This document shows positions 42,055 through 50,951 of a DNA stretch of 64,000 bases, one piece after another. The stretch spans positions 62,001 to 126,000 of the forward strand of contig JAWWAY010000004.1 of assembly GCA_033721235.1 (NCBI GenBank). The letters run 5' to 3'. Every line of letters begins with the position of its first letter. Within the stretch, counting starts at the first letter, position 1. Made by a program: the position numbers and the translations under genes. This DNA is from UBA5078 sp033721235 (GTDB taxonomy: Bacteria > Pseudomonadota > Gammaproteobacteria > Pseudomonadales > Pseudohongiellaceae). The notes beneath the pieces were generated by a model that was given only the letters and a program-made list of their open reading frames with translations, ran no database searches and was not told the DNA's origin.

Positions 42055-42352
42055 GATTATTCTCCTTCTCGCTTTGCATCTGGGCTAGTTTCTTCTCCTC
42101 AGTCACGTCGTAGTAGTCCTCGTCACGCATGAGGAATAAACGCATCCACTTTGCGATAATCACAAGGACGACGCAGCCGACAAATCCGTATACTGGATAG
42201 AAGCCCCAAAGTTTTTCTAAAGGGTGGTAAGTATAGCGATCGATAACGAAGTCTAGCCCCACCAGTAAAGCGCAGCAGCCATAGAATATTTTTAGCATGA
42301 GATTGATATTCTCTTGCTTCTCAAAAAAATCGGGTTTTTCTGTTGGTTTCAT
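42041..42352 (-). CDS. small membrane protein in the antiporter operon
   Basis: A 103-residue protein with two helices (KIFYGCCALLVGLDFVIDRY and YGFVGCVVLVIIAKWMRLF) and a charged tail (EEKKLAQMQSEKENNHVGH). It sits between two large pump subunits with a 13-base gap and a 14-base overlap, so it is co-translated. I do not recognise the family; from position it may be an accessory subunit. Confidence 0.82.
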   Translation of the reverse strand: MKPTEKPDFFEKQENINLMLKIFYGCCALLVGLDFVIDRYTYHPLEKLWGFYPVYGFVGCVVLVIIAKWMRLFLMRDEDYYDVTEEKKLAQMQSEKENNHVGH

Positions 42353-42365
42353 AATAACTCTCAGA

Positions 42366-43838
42366 TCAATTCACTATCGCCGAAGCCAGTTCGAATAGCG
42401 GCTGTGGATAGATAAACAATACGATACACATAAGTGCTGTAAACGACAGGGCGATTAAGGATGGCAAAGGAGCCTCCTGTATTGCTGGCCTTGTCTCGCC
42501 CTCTTTAGCCACTGGCAAGAAGGCTAGTACTGGGATAGGCATCAGGTAGACGATATTCAAGAGCGAGCTCACCATCAGTACACCCATGATAATGAGCTGA
42601 TCCGCCTCCAATGCTCCAGTAAGCAAATACCATTTACTCCAGGTGCCACCTCCCGGCGGTAGACCGATAATGCTGATCGTGCCAATCAAGAACGCGGCCA
42701 TTGTGATGGGCATTTGCCATCCAATTCCTCGCAACTCGCTAACACGAGTCTTATGGAGAGTGACTAAGATTGCCCCTGCACAGAAGAACAGAGTGATCTT
42801 ACCGAAGGCGTGCATGGCAATATGCATGGCGCCACCAATGATGCCCGTTTCAGTTGCTAGCAATACACCGGCTGTGATGTAGCTCAACTGGCTCACAGTG
42901 GAGTAGGCCAAACGCTTCTTAAGATTGTCTTGGCGCATTGCAATCAAAGAGGCGATCAACACAGAGGCACCCGCTAGATACAAGAGCAGGTCCGTGACGG
43001 GCAGCGCTCCCAACAAGTCGAGGCCGAATATGAAGACACCGACTTTGAGCAGAGTGAACACACCGGCTTTTACTACCGCTACAGCGTGAAGCAATGCACT
43101 CACTGGAGTCGGCGCTACCATTGCCGCTGGCAGCCAGCGGTGGAAGGGCATTATCGCGGCCTTACCGACACCAAATACGAATAACACCAATAGGAGTGAG
43201 GTGATGACAGTCGAGGTTCCAGCCGGGAATATGCCGCCCGCGGTAAAGTCTAAAGTGCCGGCGACCACTGCAGTCCCTATTACCGCAAACAGGAAGAATG
43301 CGATAGAGGTGCCCAGTAATATTCCCAGGTAAGTACGGCCACCACGTTTTGCCTCAGGTGTGCCCGCATGAGTCACTAGAGGGTAAGTTGACAGGGTCAG
43401 CACCTCATAGAATACAAAGAGTGTAAAGAGGTTGGCCGAATAGGCGATGGCTAGAACGCTGCCTATAGCAATAGCAAAACAGGCATAGAAACGAGTTTGG
43501 TTCTGCTCGCGATGCGAACGCATATAGCCAATGGCATAGATAATCGTGACTAGCCATAAACTTGCTGCAACTAGAGCAAACAGCATGCCGAGCGCTTCTA
43601 GCTTAAACGCGATTGCAAAGCCTGGAATTATCTCGAAAACACTAAGCTGAACGAGCGCACCGTCTTTGAAGTTGACGTAGAGATTAACGACTAGCGCAAT
43701 CACTAGCATGCTAGTGATGATAGAAACCGCTTCGCGCAAATTGGGGCGACGATCGAGCGCCAGTATCCCCACTACTGCCAATAAAGGCAGCAGCATGCTA
43801 AGCAATAGGGAGTGTGTAGGGGCAAATAAAAAGTCCAT
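42366..43838 (-). CDS. second MrpD/NuoN-like antiporter subunit
   Basis: A 490-residue pump-type subunit. The helix-5 Glu is in LFVFYEVLTLSTYPLV and the helix-7 Lys in FGVGKAAIMPFHRWLPAAM, then ALLHAVAVVKAGVFTL; STVSQLSYITAGVLLA is also typical. It is 2 bases downstream of the first MrpD gene. Both key charged residues are intact, so it should translocate ions. Confidence 0.9.
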   Translation of the reverse strand: MDFLFAPTHSLLLSMLLPLLAVVGILALDRRPNLREAVSIITSMLVIALVVNLYVNFKDGALVQLSVFEIIPGFAIAFKLEALGMLFALVAASLWLVTIIYAIGYMRSHREQNQTRFYACFAIAIGSVLAIAYSANLFTLFVFYEVLTLSTYPLVTHAGTPEAKRGGRTYLGILLGTSIAFFLFAVIGTAVVAGTLDFTAGGIFPAGTSTVITSLLLVLFVFGVGKAAIMPFHRWLPAAMVAPTPVSALLHAVAVVKAGVFTLLKVGVFIFGLDLLGALPVTDLLLYLAGASVLIASLIAMRQDNLKKRLAYSTVSQLSYITAGVLLATETGIIGGAMHIAMHAFGKITLFFCAGAILVTLHKTRVSELRGIGWQMPITMAAFLIGTISIIGLPPGGGTWSKWYLLTGALEADQLIIMGVLMVSSLLNIVYLMPIPVLAFLPVAKEGETRPAIQEAPLPSLIALSFTALMCIVLFIYPQPLFELASAIVN

Positions 43839-43840
43839 TA

Positions 43841-45316
43841 TTAAAGCCCTCCAAATGTACTAGCGGCCGCCATTTTCGTAACGCCCACGGTAAGTTCAGT
43901 GTTGATACCGAAGTAGATGTTGGCGGCGACTAAAAGCCATGTGGGTGCCAAAATAGAAATCGGAGCTTCCTGTACCTGCGCGGTATTATCGTTGGCAGGC
44001 TTGAAATAGACGGTCTCAATGATTTTCCAAACATAGATCACTGATAGAAGTGAGCCTAGAAGTATCAGGCCCGCAACCGGCCACCACGCGTGCTCTATGG
44101 CGGCGGAGACCAAATACCATTTGCTGATAAAGCCGACGGTCAGGGGCACGCCGATAAGGCTTAGGCCACCAATTAGCAGCGCTGCCATTGTCCAAGGCAT
44201 GCGCGAGGCTAGACCATGCATCTGGCTAAGATTAGCCTCACCCAGTCGCATCACTACGGCAGCCAATGCTAGGAATAGGGCGCCCTTCATTAGGCCGTGA
44301 TTCAACATATGAAGCAGTGTTGCCATTAGCCCCGTCTCGTTAGCGAGTCCCAAGCCGACGATCAGATAGCCGATTTGCGCGACGCTTGAGTAGGCAAACA
44401 ACTTCTTGAGATTATCTTGGTAGATTGCTGCGATAGAGGCGGCAAATATACCGGCGAGTCCGAGTGCCAAGAAAATTGTTTGTAGTGGTAGGCTGCTGAA
44501 GGCAAAGTCGAAACCGAAAATTCCATACTTGAAGCGAATCAGTATGTAGATGGCTACCTTGGTTGCCGTTGCCGCCAGGAAGGCCGTTACCACAGAGGGG
44601 GCATACGCGTATGCGTTCGGTAGCCAAACATGAAGAGGGAACAGCGCGAGCTTTAGACAGACCCCGACAATAAAGAAGGCGAAGGCCGTGAAAACCGTTC
44701 TAGAAGAGGACACTTCCGGCAGCCGCTGAGCGAGGTCTGCCATATTCAGTGTGCCCGTCATCATATACATAAGGCCAATGCCTATCAGGATAAACGTGGC
44801 GCCAATAGTGCCGGCGATTAGATACTGATACGAGGCCCAGAGGGACTTGCGGTTTTTTCCTAGCGCAATCAAGGTGTATGCCGAGAGCGATGAAATCTCT
44901 AGGAACACAAAGACATTGAATGCGTCGCCTGTGGCCAGAATGCCGAGCAAGCCGGACATACACAGAAGCCACGCAATATAGAACATGAGGTGTCTGTCTT
45001 TGGGTATTTCGGCCTCGATACTAGACCTTGCGGCAACAAGCACCACGGCGCTTATGCCCGAGACAAGGACGAGCAGAGGAGCATTGAGAAGATCTATTCG
45101 ATATTCAATGCCCCATGGCGCTTCCCAGCCACCGAACTCATAGGTAATAGGCCCGCTCTCTACAACCTGCATGAGTAGGCCTAGGGATACAGCAAAGCTT
45201 AACAGCGCAGCGAGCAGGGCAAAAAACCAAACTAGCTCACGGCGTCGCAGAATCAAGCACGCGGGTGCTGTCATCAATGGAATAAGAACATGGAGTACTG
45301 GAAGATGTGCTAGCAT
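43841..45316 (-). CDS. mnhD: Mrp antiporter subunit D
   Basis: A 491-residue MrpD-type subunit with about 14 helices. The essential Glu is in NVFVFLEISSLSAYTLIALG, the Lys in CLKLALFPLHVWLPNAYAY; LFAYSSVAQIGYLIVGLGLA is a family signature. The start overlaps mnhC by 7 bases, the standard C-D gene order. Mrp complexes exchange Na+ (or K+) for protons across the inner membrane, important for salt and alkali tolerance. Confidence 0.93.
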   Translation of the reverse strand: MLAHLPVLHVLIPLMTAPACLILRRRELVWFFALLAALLSFAVSLGLLMQVVESGPITYEFGGWEAPWGIEYRIDLLNAPLLVLVSGISAVVLVAARSSIEAEIPKDRHLMFYIAWLLCMSGLLGILATGDAFNVFVFLEISSLSAYTLIALGKNRKSLWASYQYLIAGTIGATFILIGIGLMYMMTGTLNMADLAQRLPEVSSSRTVFTAFAFFIVGVCLKLALFPLHVWLPNAYAYAPSVVTAFLAATATKVAIYILIRFKYGIFGFDFAFSSLPLQTIFLALGLAGIFAASIAAIYQDNLKKLFAYSSVAQIGYLIVGLGLANETGLMATLLHMLNHGLMKGALFLALAAVVMRLGEANLSQMHGLASRMPWTMAALLIGGLSLIGVPLTVGFISKWYLVSAAIEHAWWPVAGLILLGSLLSVIYVWKIIETVYFKPANDNTAQVQEAPISILAPTWLLVAANIYFGINTELTVGVTKMAAASTFGGL

Positions 45317-45663
45317 TCTTGGTCCTTCTGATTAATTTCATCTTCCTCGATAGTGTCATAGCTTTCTTTGATGCGGACAACTAGGGCAAGGCCTAGGGCC
45401 GTGGTCGCAATACCTACAACGATCGCGGTTAGAATAAGTACGTGTGGTAAAGGGTTGGAATAGAGAGTTTCCCCTTCTGATAATATGGGTGCAGTGGCGC
45501 CCTCTATCTTCCCCATGGTGATGTACATGATAAATACGGAGGTTTGAAACAGAGTCAAACCTACAAGTTTTTTCACGAGATTCCCTTGAGCAATGACGAT
45601 ATAAAAACCGATCATCATCAAGATCATCACGATCCAGTAATTAAATAAGCCAACAAAGTTCAC
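45310..45663 (-). CDS. mnhC: Mrp antiporter subunit C
   Basis: A 117-residue NuoK-like subunit with three helices: FNYWIVMILMMIGFYIVIAQ, LVGLTLFQTSVFIMYITMG and HVLILTAIVVGIATTALGLA. ALGLALVVRI near the end is typical of MrpC/NuoK. The GTG start overlaps the mnhB stop by 1 base and the stop overlaps mnhD. Confidence 0.93.
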   Translation of the reverse strand: MNFVGLFNYWIVMILMMIGFYIVIAQGNLVKKLVGLTLFQTSVFIMYITMGKIEGATAPILSEGETLYSNPLPHVLILTAIVVGIATTALGLALVVRIKESYDTIEEDEINQKDQEC

Positions 45664-46655
45664 TAGTCAGTTTCCCCTTCAACTTGATTACGTCCAGAGA
45701 ACGTAAAGAAGATAATAATCATCACTGTAGCGACGGTAAGGCCGACGCCAAGTTCGATAAATAGGATGCCTAGGTGCTGTGCATGAACTGCATCATGCGA
45801 AAGCACGCTGTAATCCAAGAAGTTCTTCCCACTTAGCAGAGAGATGACGCCGGTTGTGCCATAAATTAAGACACCTAGCGCCGCCAGTATTTGCACGACC
45901 ACACTATCGATCACTCTTCGGGCCGCGTTCATGCCATAGAGCATAGCGTAGAGGAAGAAGGCTGATGCGAAGATGACACCGGCTTGGAAGCCTCCTCCAG
46001 GGCCATACTCCCCATGGAACTGTACATAAAGGCCGAAAAGCAGAATCAAGGGAATCAGCATTTTCGCAACAATTCTAAGCACCATGTGCTCGTGCATCGA
46101 TGCGGTGCTCTTTGAGCCCTTGGCAGGAGGTAAGTCGCTGCGCATTAGTAGCGCAAGCACACCAATGCCCGCGGTGAAGATAACAATGACTTCTCCAAAT
46201 GTGTCGAAGCTGCGGTAACTAGCCAGCACAGAGGTCACCACATTTGGGATGCCAATTTCTTGTTCAGAATCATTGAGATAGCGTGGGGCGACGTGCTCCT
46301 GCACTGGTGCATCGGCGGCGCCGAAAGAGGGCATATCGAGAGTGCCGTAGATCAAAAGACCGCCCGTTAACAGCACCAAAGGAAGAGCGAATCGCGTCCT
46401 GCTCTTCTTGTCGGCTTTCTCAAAACGGCCAGTAATCGCCAGCGTTGTGAGCATGAGCAGGGTGGATATTCCCGCGCCTACAGAGGCTTCGGTAAAGGCC
46501 ACATCGACCGCGTCCAGCATGACGAAGAAACTAGCAGAAATAAGGCCATAGATGCCCGCGAGCATGGCGACCGCAAACAAGTCTTTAATTCTTACGATAG
46601 CAATCGCTGTCATGGCAAGCATGCTCAACAACGCCATATTGATAATAAGTTCCAT
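45663..46655 (-). CDS. mnhB: MrpB fused to the C-terminal MrpA-like domains
   Basis: A 330-residue membrane protein, longer than a simple MrpB (about 140). Residues 1-75 match the DUF4040/MbhD-like region normally at the C-terminus of MrpA (VRIKDLFAVAMLAGIYGLIS; FTEASVGAGISTLLML). About 90-180 match the MbhE-like region (SVLASYRSFDTFGEVIVIFT). From about 195 onward is MrpB (QFHGEYGPGGGFQAGVIFAS). So the tail of MrpA is carried on MrpB here. It lies 2 bases after mnhG and overlaps mnhC by 1. Confidence 0.9.
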   Translation of the reverse strand: MELIINMALLSMLAMTAIAIVRIKDLFAVAMLAGIYGLISASFFVMLDAVDVAFTEASVGAGISTLLMLTTLAITGRFEKADKKSRTRFALPLVLLTGGLLIYGTLDMPSFGAADAPVQEHVAPRYLNDSEQEIGIPNVVTSVLASYRSFDTFGEVIVIFTAGIGVLALLMRSDLPPAKGSKSTASMHEHMVLRIVAKMLIPLILLFGLYVQFHGEYGPGGGFQAGVIFASAFFLYAMLYGMNAARRVIDSVVVQILAALGVLIYGTTGVISLLSGKNFLDYSVLSHDAVHAQHLGILFIELGVGLTVATVMIIIFFTFSGRNQVEGETD

Positions 46656-46657
46656 GA

Positions 46658-46993
46658 TTATCTGCCAGCCTCCATTGTCGTTTTAGGCTGTTTTCCAAGA
46701 GCTGGTTTTTGTCCCGCATGTAAGGCCGCTTTTGCTAATGCATGTCCTGCCGTAGGGCTGGTGAGCAAGACAAACAGTAGAACCATGACTAGCTTAACCT
46801 GCACTATCCATGCGTCTGCTTGTATAAATAGCCCCGTTAGGATGAGCGTGGTGGCAAGCGAATCTGTCACGCTAGCCGCATGCATGCGGGTAAAGAAGTC
46901 TGGGAAACGCAGCAAACCTACGGCGCCGGAGATACAGAGAAAACCACCCGATACTAGGAGAGCCCAGCTTATAATGTCGAATATCGCGTTCAT
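46658..46993 (-). CDS. mnhG: Mrp antiporter subunit G
   Basis: A 111-residue subunit with three helices; GGFLCISGAVGLLRFPDFFT and MHAASVTDSLATTLILTG are the MrpG signatures. ATG 46993 overlaps the mnhF stop by 4 bases. Confidence 0.93.
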   Translation of the reverse strand: MNAIFDIISWALLVSGGFLCISGAVGLLRFPDFFTRMHAASVTDSLATTLILTGLFIQADAWIVQVKLVMVLLFVLLTSPTAGHALAKAALHAGQKPALGKQPKTTMEAGR

Positions 46994-47265
46994 GGTTTCT
47001 CCTGCAGTGCGTCGCTATTGGACGTATATTCAAAGAAACGCAAAATGCCTATTACGGAGATGAAATTCATTAATGCGTAAACCATTACTATGTCTAAGAA
47101 GTCAGGGCGGCCCATCATGAAACCGACCACTGCAATAAGCAGTACCGTCTTAGTACCAAAGACATTGACCGCGAGTATACGGTCGTAAAGCGTGGGGCCT
47201 GCGAATGCTCTAAGCAGTGCTAAGATCATCGCGACTAAAACAGCGAGTGCTGCAGCCGTAAACAT
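46990..47265 (-). CDS. mnhF: Mrp antiporter subunit F
   Basis: A 91-residue three-helix subunit: RAFAGPTLYDRILAVNVFGT is the MrpF signature, followed by FMMGRPDFLDIVMVYALMNF. ATG overlaps the mnhE stop by 1 base. Confidence 0.93.
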   Translation of the reverse strand: MFTAAALAVLVAMILALLRAFAGPTLYDRILAVNVFGTKTVLLIAVVGFMMGRPDFLDIVMVYALMNFISVIGILRFFEYTSNSDALQEKP

Positions 47266-47738
47266 CAGTCTGTTAACCTCCGTATGCGCGCGCCGAATTC
47301 ACCGCCTTTTAGCTCGTCTATACTGCTTTTATCTAAAGCATGGACGGTAATGCTGTTATCGGTAACGGCGGTTGTCATTGTGCCAGGTGTAAGTGAAATG
47401 GAGTTGGCCAAAATTACCCGTCCCATATCGCTATGCTGAGTAATTTCTATTGTTTCCATGGCCGGATTTAGCTCTGCGCTACTCGACCAGATGCGCCGAA
47501 CAACTTGAAGATTGGACTTGATAAGTTCGCCAATTAGCCAGATATAGTAGCTGGGTAATTCGCGGGCAAGGTGAAAGGGTAGTGATTCTTCATCTACCAC
47601 CTTCATGCGCGTGACAGTGACGAATACCAGAACAATAGACGCTGCCCCCAAGCCCAGGATCAAAGGCGTATAGTGGCCTGAGTTCAGTAGCCAAAAGGCT
47701 ATAAGCAGCGCAATAAGACTAATTTTTTGAGTTTTCAC
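47265..47738 (-). CDS. mnhE: Mrp antiporter subunit E
   Basis: A 157-residue subunit: N-terminal helices and a cytoplasmic end; LPSYYIWLIGELIKSNLQVV and ISLTPGTMTTAVTDNSITVH are MrpE signatures. The GTG start at 47738 is supported by AGGA seven bases upstream. It is the first gene of the antiporter operon; the leader contains GCTTCA/TGAAGC as a small inverted repeat. Confidence 0.92.
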   Translation of the reverse strand: MKTQKISLIALLIAFWLLNSGHYTPLILGLGAASIVLVFVTVTRMKVVDEESLPFHLARELPSYYIWLIGELIKSNLQVVRRIWSSSAELNPAMETIEITQHSDMGRVILANSISLTPGTMTTAVTDNSITVHALDKSSIDELKGGEFGARIRRLTD

Positions 47739-47843
47739 AAATATTCCTACACATTTGGCTTCAGTTAAGTGAAGCTTCTATTAATAAATTCGAATTAATT
47801 TGGCGCAATATGTTGAAGCACTAGGGTGCTTTCTTATGTCTTA

Positions 47844-47872
47844 GACACATTTGCCATTTAAGCAAGTGTGTC
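47844..47872 (-). terminator. hairpin after the small repeat-protein gene
   Basis: GACACATTTGC (47844-47854) and GCAAGTGTGTC (47862-47872) form an 11-bp stem with one G-U type mismatch, starting 3 bases past the stop of the gene at 47875. No T run follows, so activity is uncertain. Confidence 0.45.
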
Positions 47873-47874
47873 GA

Positions 47875-48129
47875 CTAGGGCATTGAGTCCGCTCGCTCGA
47901 GCAACTCAGAGGCACGGGTACGTTGCGCTCGTTCCAGTAGGGTTTCATTCGAGTCTTCGTTCTCGAGACGGCTGGTGTCAACGTTCAGACGCGTACGTGT
48001 AGCGCGTTCTACGAAGGTTTCACCTGTTTGTTCGACGTTGTCTGTCACGTCCGTATCGTTACTGAAAACGACCAATAGCAGCACAGGTGTCACAACAGCA
48101 GAGATAATAATTAGCGATTTCGACCTCAT
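47875..48129 (-). CDS. 84-residue exported or anchored protein with internal repeats
   Basis: The frame opens at 48189, but ATG 48129 is chosen for AGGAG six bases upstream. A hydrophobic segment (residues 6-22) anchors or exports the chain. The rest is acidic and carries a repeat ETxxERAxRTR at residues 37-47 and 62-72 (25-residue period), plus a partial ELLERA at 75-80. I do not recognise the family. It is divergent from the OmpR-type response regulator with 161 bases between, so it may be a target of that system (inference). Confidence 0.7.
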   Translation of the reverse strand: MRSKSLIIISAVVTPVLLLVVFSNDTDVTDNVEQTGETFVERATRTRLNVDTSRLENEDSNETLLERAQRTRASELLERADSMP

Positions 48130-48290
48130 AAAAATCTCCTCGTTTCGAGACTGTAATACTGTCACCAATATTGAGAAAAAGTTTGTCATAAGTGCAAATA
48201 AGTGTGGATTCGGCCTGCTCTACTACTGGATAAATGTGGACTATGTTATGTTTGATACTGCACATCTTCGATTGCTCTAGAGGGTAATAA

Positions 48291-49010
48291 ATGACGACAA
48301 GTCCAAGTATTCTAATAGTCGATGACGACAAAGATATTCGCGACCTGCTACATAAGCTGCTCTCGGCAGAGGGCTATCATTGTCGTGTTGCCTGCGACGG
48401 TGATGAGATGTTCGTCAAACTTGAGCAAAGCCCAAGTGACCTGATTCTGCTGGATGTGATGATGCCGGGACGCGATGGCTTTCAGCTATGCCGAGAACTG
48501 CAACATGACCCCAGCGCTCCTCCTGTTATTATGCTGACAGCGAAGGATGACGAGATCGATCGCGTGGTGGGCTTAGAGCTAGGGGCAGATGACTACGTAG
48601 TGAAGCCGTTTGGTAAGCGCGAGTTGATCGCGCGAATTAAAGTGGTTTTGAGGCGCTTGAATGCTAGCCCCAGCACAAATTTAAATGCCAAAGGCAACTT
48701 CCTGTTTGCGGACTGGTGTTTTAAGCCGGCGCAGATGGAGCTAGTTGATGGGGACGCGACGGTTATTCCTTTGTCTTCCAGCGAATCGGAGCTGTTACTG
48801 GCGTTCGTGCAGAACCCGCAGATACCGCTGTCGCGAGATCGCTTGCTCGATATGACAAAGGGGCGTAATAGCGCACCTTTCGATAGAAGTGTTGACTCTC
48901 ATATTAGCCGCTTACGACGAAAGCTTCGTGACGATGCTAAAAACCCGGAGATTATCAAGACCTCTTGGGGCAAAGGCTATGTCTTTACCTACACTGTAGA
49001 GTCGGTATAG
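48291..49010 (+). CDS. OmpR/PhoB-family response regulator
   Basis: A 239-residue regulator. The receiver has the acidic pair in IVDDDKDIRDLL, phospho-Asp in LILLDVMMPGRDGF and switch Lys in ADDYVVKPFGKRELIARI. The C-terminal winged helix ends with SVDSHISRLRRKLRDD and IIKTSWGKGYVFT. It binds DNA as a dimer on direct repeats. The kinase gene starts 3 bases after its stop. The divergent small-protein gene shares its promoter region. Confidence 0.94.
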   Translation: MTTSPSILIVDDDKDIRDLLHKLLSAEGYHCRVACDGDEMFVKLEQSPSDLILLDVMMPGRDGFQLCRELQHDPSAPPVIMLTAKDDEIDRVVGLELGADDYVVKPFGKRELIARIKVVLRRLNASPSTNLNAKGNFLFADWCFKPAQMELVDGDATVIPLSSSESELLLAFVQNPQIPLSRDRLLDMTKGRNSAPFDRSVDSHISRLRRKLRDDAKNPEIIKTSWGKGYVFTYTVESV

Positions 49011-49012
49011 CC

Positions 49013-50377
49013 GTGTCGTGGCTTGACCTTATGCTTCCGACTCTGCGTGCTCGCGCATTGCTTGTGCTTACTTCCGTTTTCATCCTGTCTCATATTGCCA
49101 GTCTGGTGATTTATGAAGAGAATCGTCACGAGACAGTCATTCTCACTGAGGCGACGGACCTTGCGGACCGAGTGATAGGCATTGTGGACCTCGCTCAACG
49201 CTTCCCAGAGGCCGATCGTGCACAAATTCTGGCAGCGGCGCAGACGCAGTTTTTATCCATGTACCCAGGAATGGTGTTTCCTACTCAGCAAAACTGTGAG
49301 CAGAATGAGTTTTCAGAGCGAATTGAGGCGCGGCTAGGGCAATGGTTTAGTGAGGTGCAAAACCTTAGCGCGTCCATATGCGTGCGCGATATGCATGTTG
49401 CCTCCGCGGAGTCTGCCAGTGAGTACTTTCCCGGCTTCGAGGCTCTAGTTGCCATTAACTTCCCTGATGGGGAGCAGGCAATATTTCAGGCACGCTTGCC
49501 GGATGCTCCATCGCTGTTCAGTGATGCCGCGTTTGCTTATATTCTATTGCCGGGCTTGCTTGCTCTATTAATCGCTTGGTTCCTCATCAGTCGCCTGTTG
49601 CTGCCTCTAGGCCAATTGGCCAACGCAGCGAACGAGATCGGCACTAATCTGGATGCACCCGCCTTGCCGGAGAGCGGCTCTACCGAGGTGGCAAAGGCCG
49701 CCTACGCTTTTAACCAAATGCAGGATCGCCTTAAGCGCCTAGTCAATGGCCAAACGGAAATGCTGGCAGCCATTTCCCATGATTTGCGTTCCACAGCGAC
49801 ACGCCTGCAATTGCGCTCGGAATTACTGGAGGATGCCCATGAGCGAGAGGGAATGCTTCGGGTCGTGAGTGATATGCGCGCCATGATCGAATCTGTCTTA
49901 GACTTTGTGCGAGGCGTAGAGCCCCATGAGAATGCTCGCAAGACGAACCTGCTGGCTTTGGTGGAAAGCCTCTGTGAAGACTTGCGCGAAGAAGGCTATC
50001 CGATCAAGTATGAACTGCCAGACATTGCTGGCAATCTAATATGTCGTCCTGCGGCGCTGCGCCGCTGCTTTCAAAATATCATTGATAATGGCGTGAAGTA
50101 TGGTGGGCAGGTGAGTGTTGGCTGCTATGTCGATGCTGATACCTTAGTGGTCTACTTCGATGACGAAGGGCCGGGGGTGCCCGACGAAGAACTATTCAAT
50201 CTGACCCAACCCTTCTATCGTCTAGAGAGTTCTAGAAACAGAGATAGCGGTGGAGTAGGTTTGGGGCTAGCCATTACTCAAAACATCACGCAGGGCCACG
50301 GAGGCTCATTGCTGATTAGTAATCGTGAAGAGGGCGGACTTAGGGTTGAGGTAAGGCTGCCTTTGGGCTTGGCTTAA
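49013..50377 (+). CDS. sensor histidine kinase, EnvZ-like
   Basis: A 454-residue kinase from GTG 49013 (ATG 49031 is the alternative; the longer frame overlapping the regulator is unlikely). Two helices (LRARALLVLTSVFILSHIAS and FAYILLPGLLALLIAWFLIS) flank a periplasmic sensor domain; a HAMP region follows (LLPLGQLANAANEIGTNLD). The H-box is AISHDLRSTATRLQLRSELL, with the usual Pro after HDLR-x missing (Ser-Thr-Ala for a TP or SP pattern). N (NIIDNGVKYG), G1 (DDEGPGVPDEELF) and G2 (GVGLGLAITQ) boxes are intact. Signal unknown. Confidence 0.93.
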   Translation: MSWLDLMLPTLRARALLVLTSVFILSHIASLVIYEENRHETVILTEATDLADRVIGIVDLAQRFPEADRAQILAAAQTQFLSMYPGMVFPTQQNCEQNEFSERIEARLGQWFSEVQNLSASICVRDMHVASAESASEYFPGFEALVAINFPDGEQAIFQARLPDAPSLFSDAAFAYILLPGLLALLIAWFLISRLLLPLGQLANAANEIGTNLDAPALPESGSTEVAKAAYAFNQMQDRLKRLVNGQTEMLAAISHDLRSTATRLQLRSELLEDAHEREGMLRVVSDMRAMIESVLDFVRGVEPHENARKTNLLALVESLCEDLREEGYPIKYELPDIAGNLICRPAALRRCFQNIIDNGVKYGGQVSVGCYVDADTLVVYFDDEGPGVPDEELFNLTQPFYRLESSRNRDSGGVGLGLAITQNITQGHGGSLLISNREEGGLRVEVRLPLGLA

Positions 50378-50424
50378 TGCAAAGCCTCGTTGGGAAACTT
50401 ATTTGTATGTGCCGGCATGCCCGT

Positions 50425-50924
50425 CTAAAGTGGCTTTTCCTCGCGGGCCAACATATCCATAAATTTGTTAAAGCGCCTTTGTCTTGTTGTCGCTCTTTTG
50501 GCACTGCTTAAGTCGCGCGCAATGACATAGCGACTAGACTTTGTGAGAGTATGAAAGAATTGTTTTGCAATCGGTTCGTGCTCTAGCGCTGCAATAAAGT
50601 CCGCTGGTACTTCCATTTCACTCGCTGTATAAGCCTGTTCCCATCTGCCGTCTTCCTTTGCGCTCAGAACGTGGGAAAGTCCGTGCTCGGTCATACGGCC
50701 TTCGCTTACTAAACGCTCCACATTGCTTCGAGTACTAATTCGTTCCATGTGACGCTTGGGATGCCGGTCTTTTTTTTGAAAATCTTTATCCAAAGTTCAG
50801 ATTCCGTACCGTGGTTCATTTCAAACCAGCGAGCAAGCTCTTTTGCGGTGGCGAACGATATACTTTTTGTGGGGCCTGATTGAGACATGTATTTATTTGA
50901 TTGGGAGCTGGAAGTATTGGGCAA
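50425..50924 (-). pseudogene. broken YdeI/OmpD-associated family gene
   Basis: The family's N-terminal part (ATAKELARWFEMNHGTESEL, then VTWNELVLEA) is read from 50924 and stops at 50709. The C-terminal part (NVERLVSEGRMTEHGL to the end) is read in another frame down to 50425. Intact homologues have between these a block of about 35 residues holding the GWIDG motif, which is absent here. So an internal deletion and a frameshift fused and broke the gene. The remaining halves are well conserved, suggesting recent loss. Confidence 0.85.
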
Positions 50925-50951
50925 GCTTGATTGCTTGCCCAGTAAAATCGC

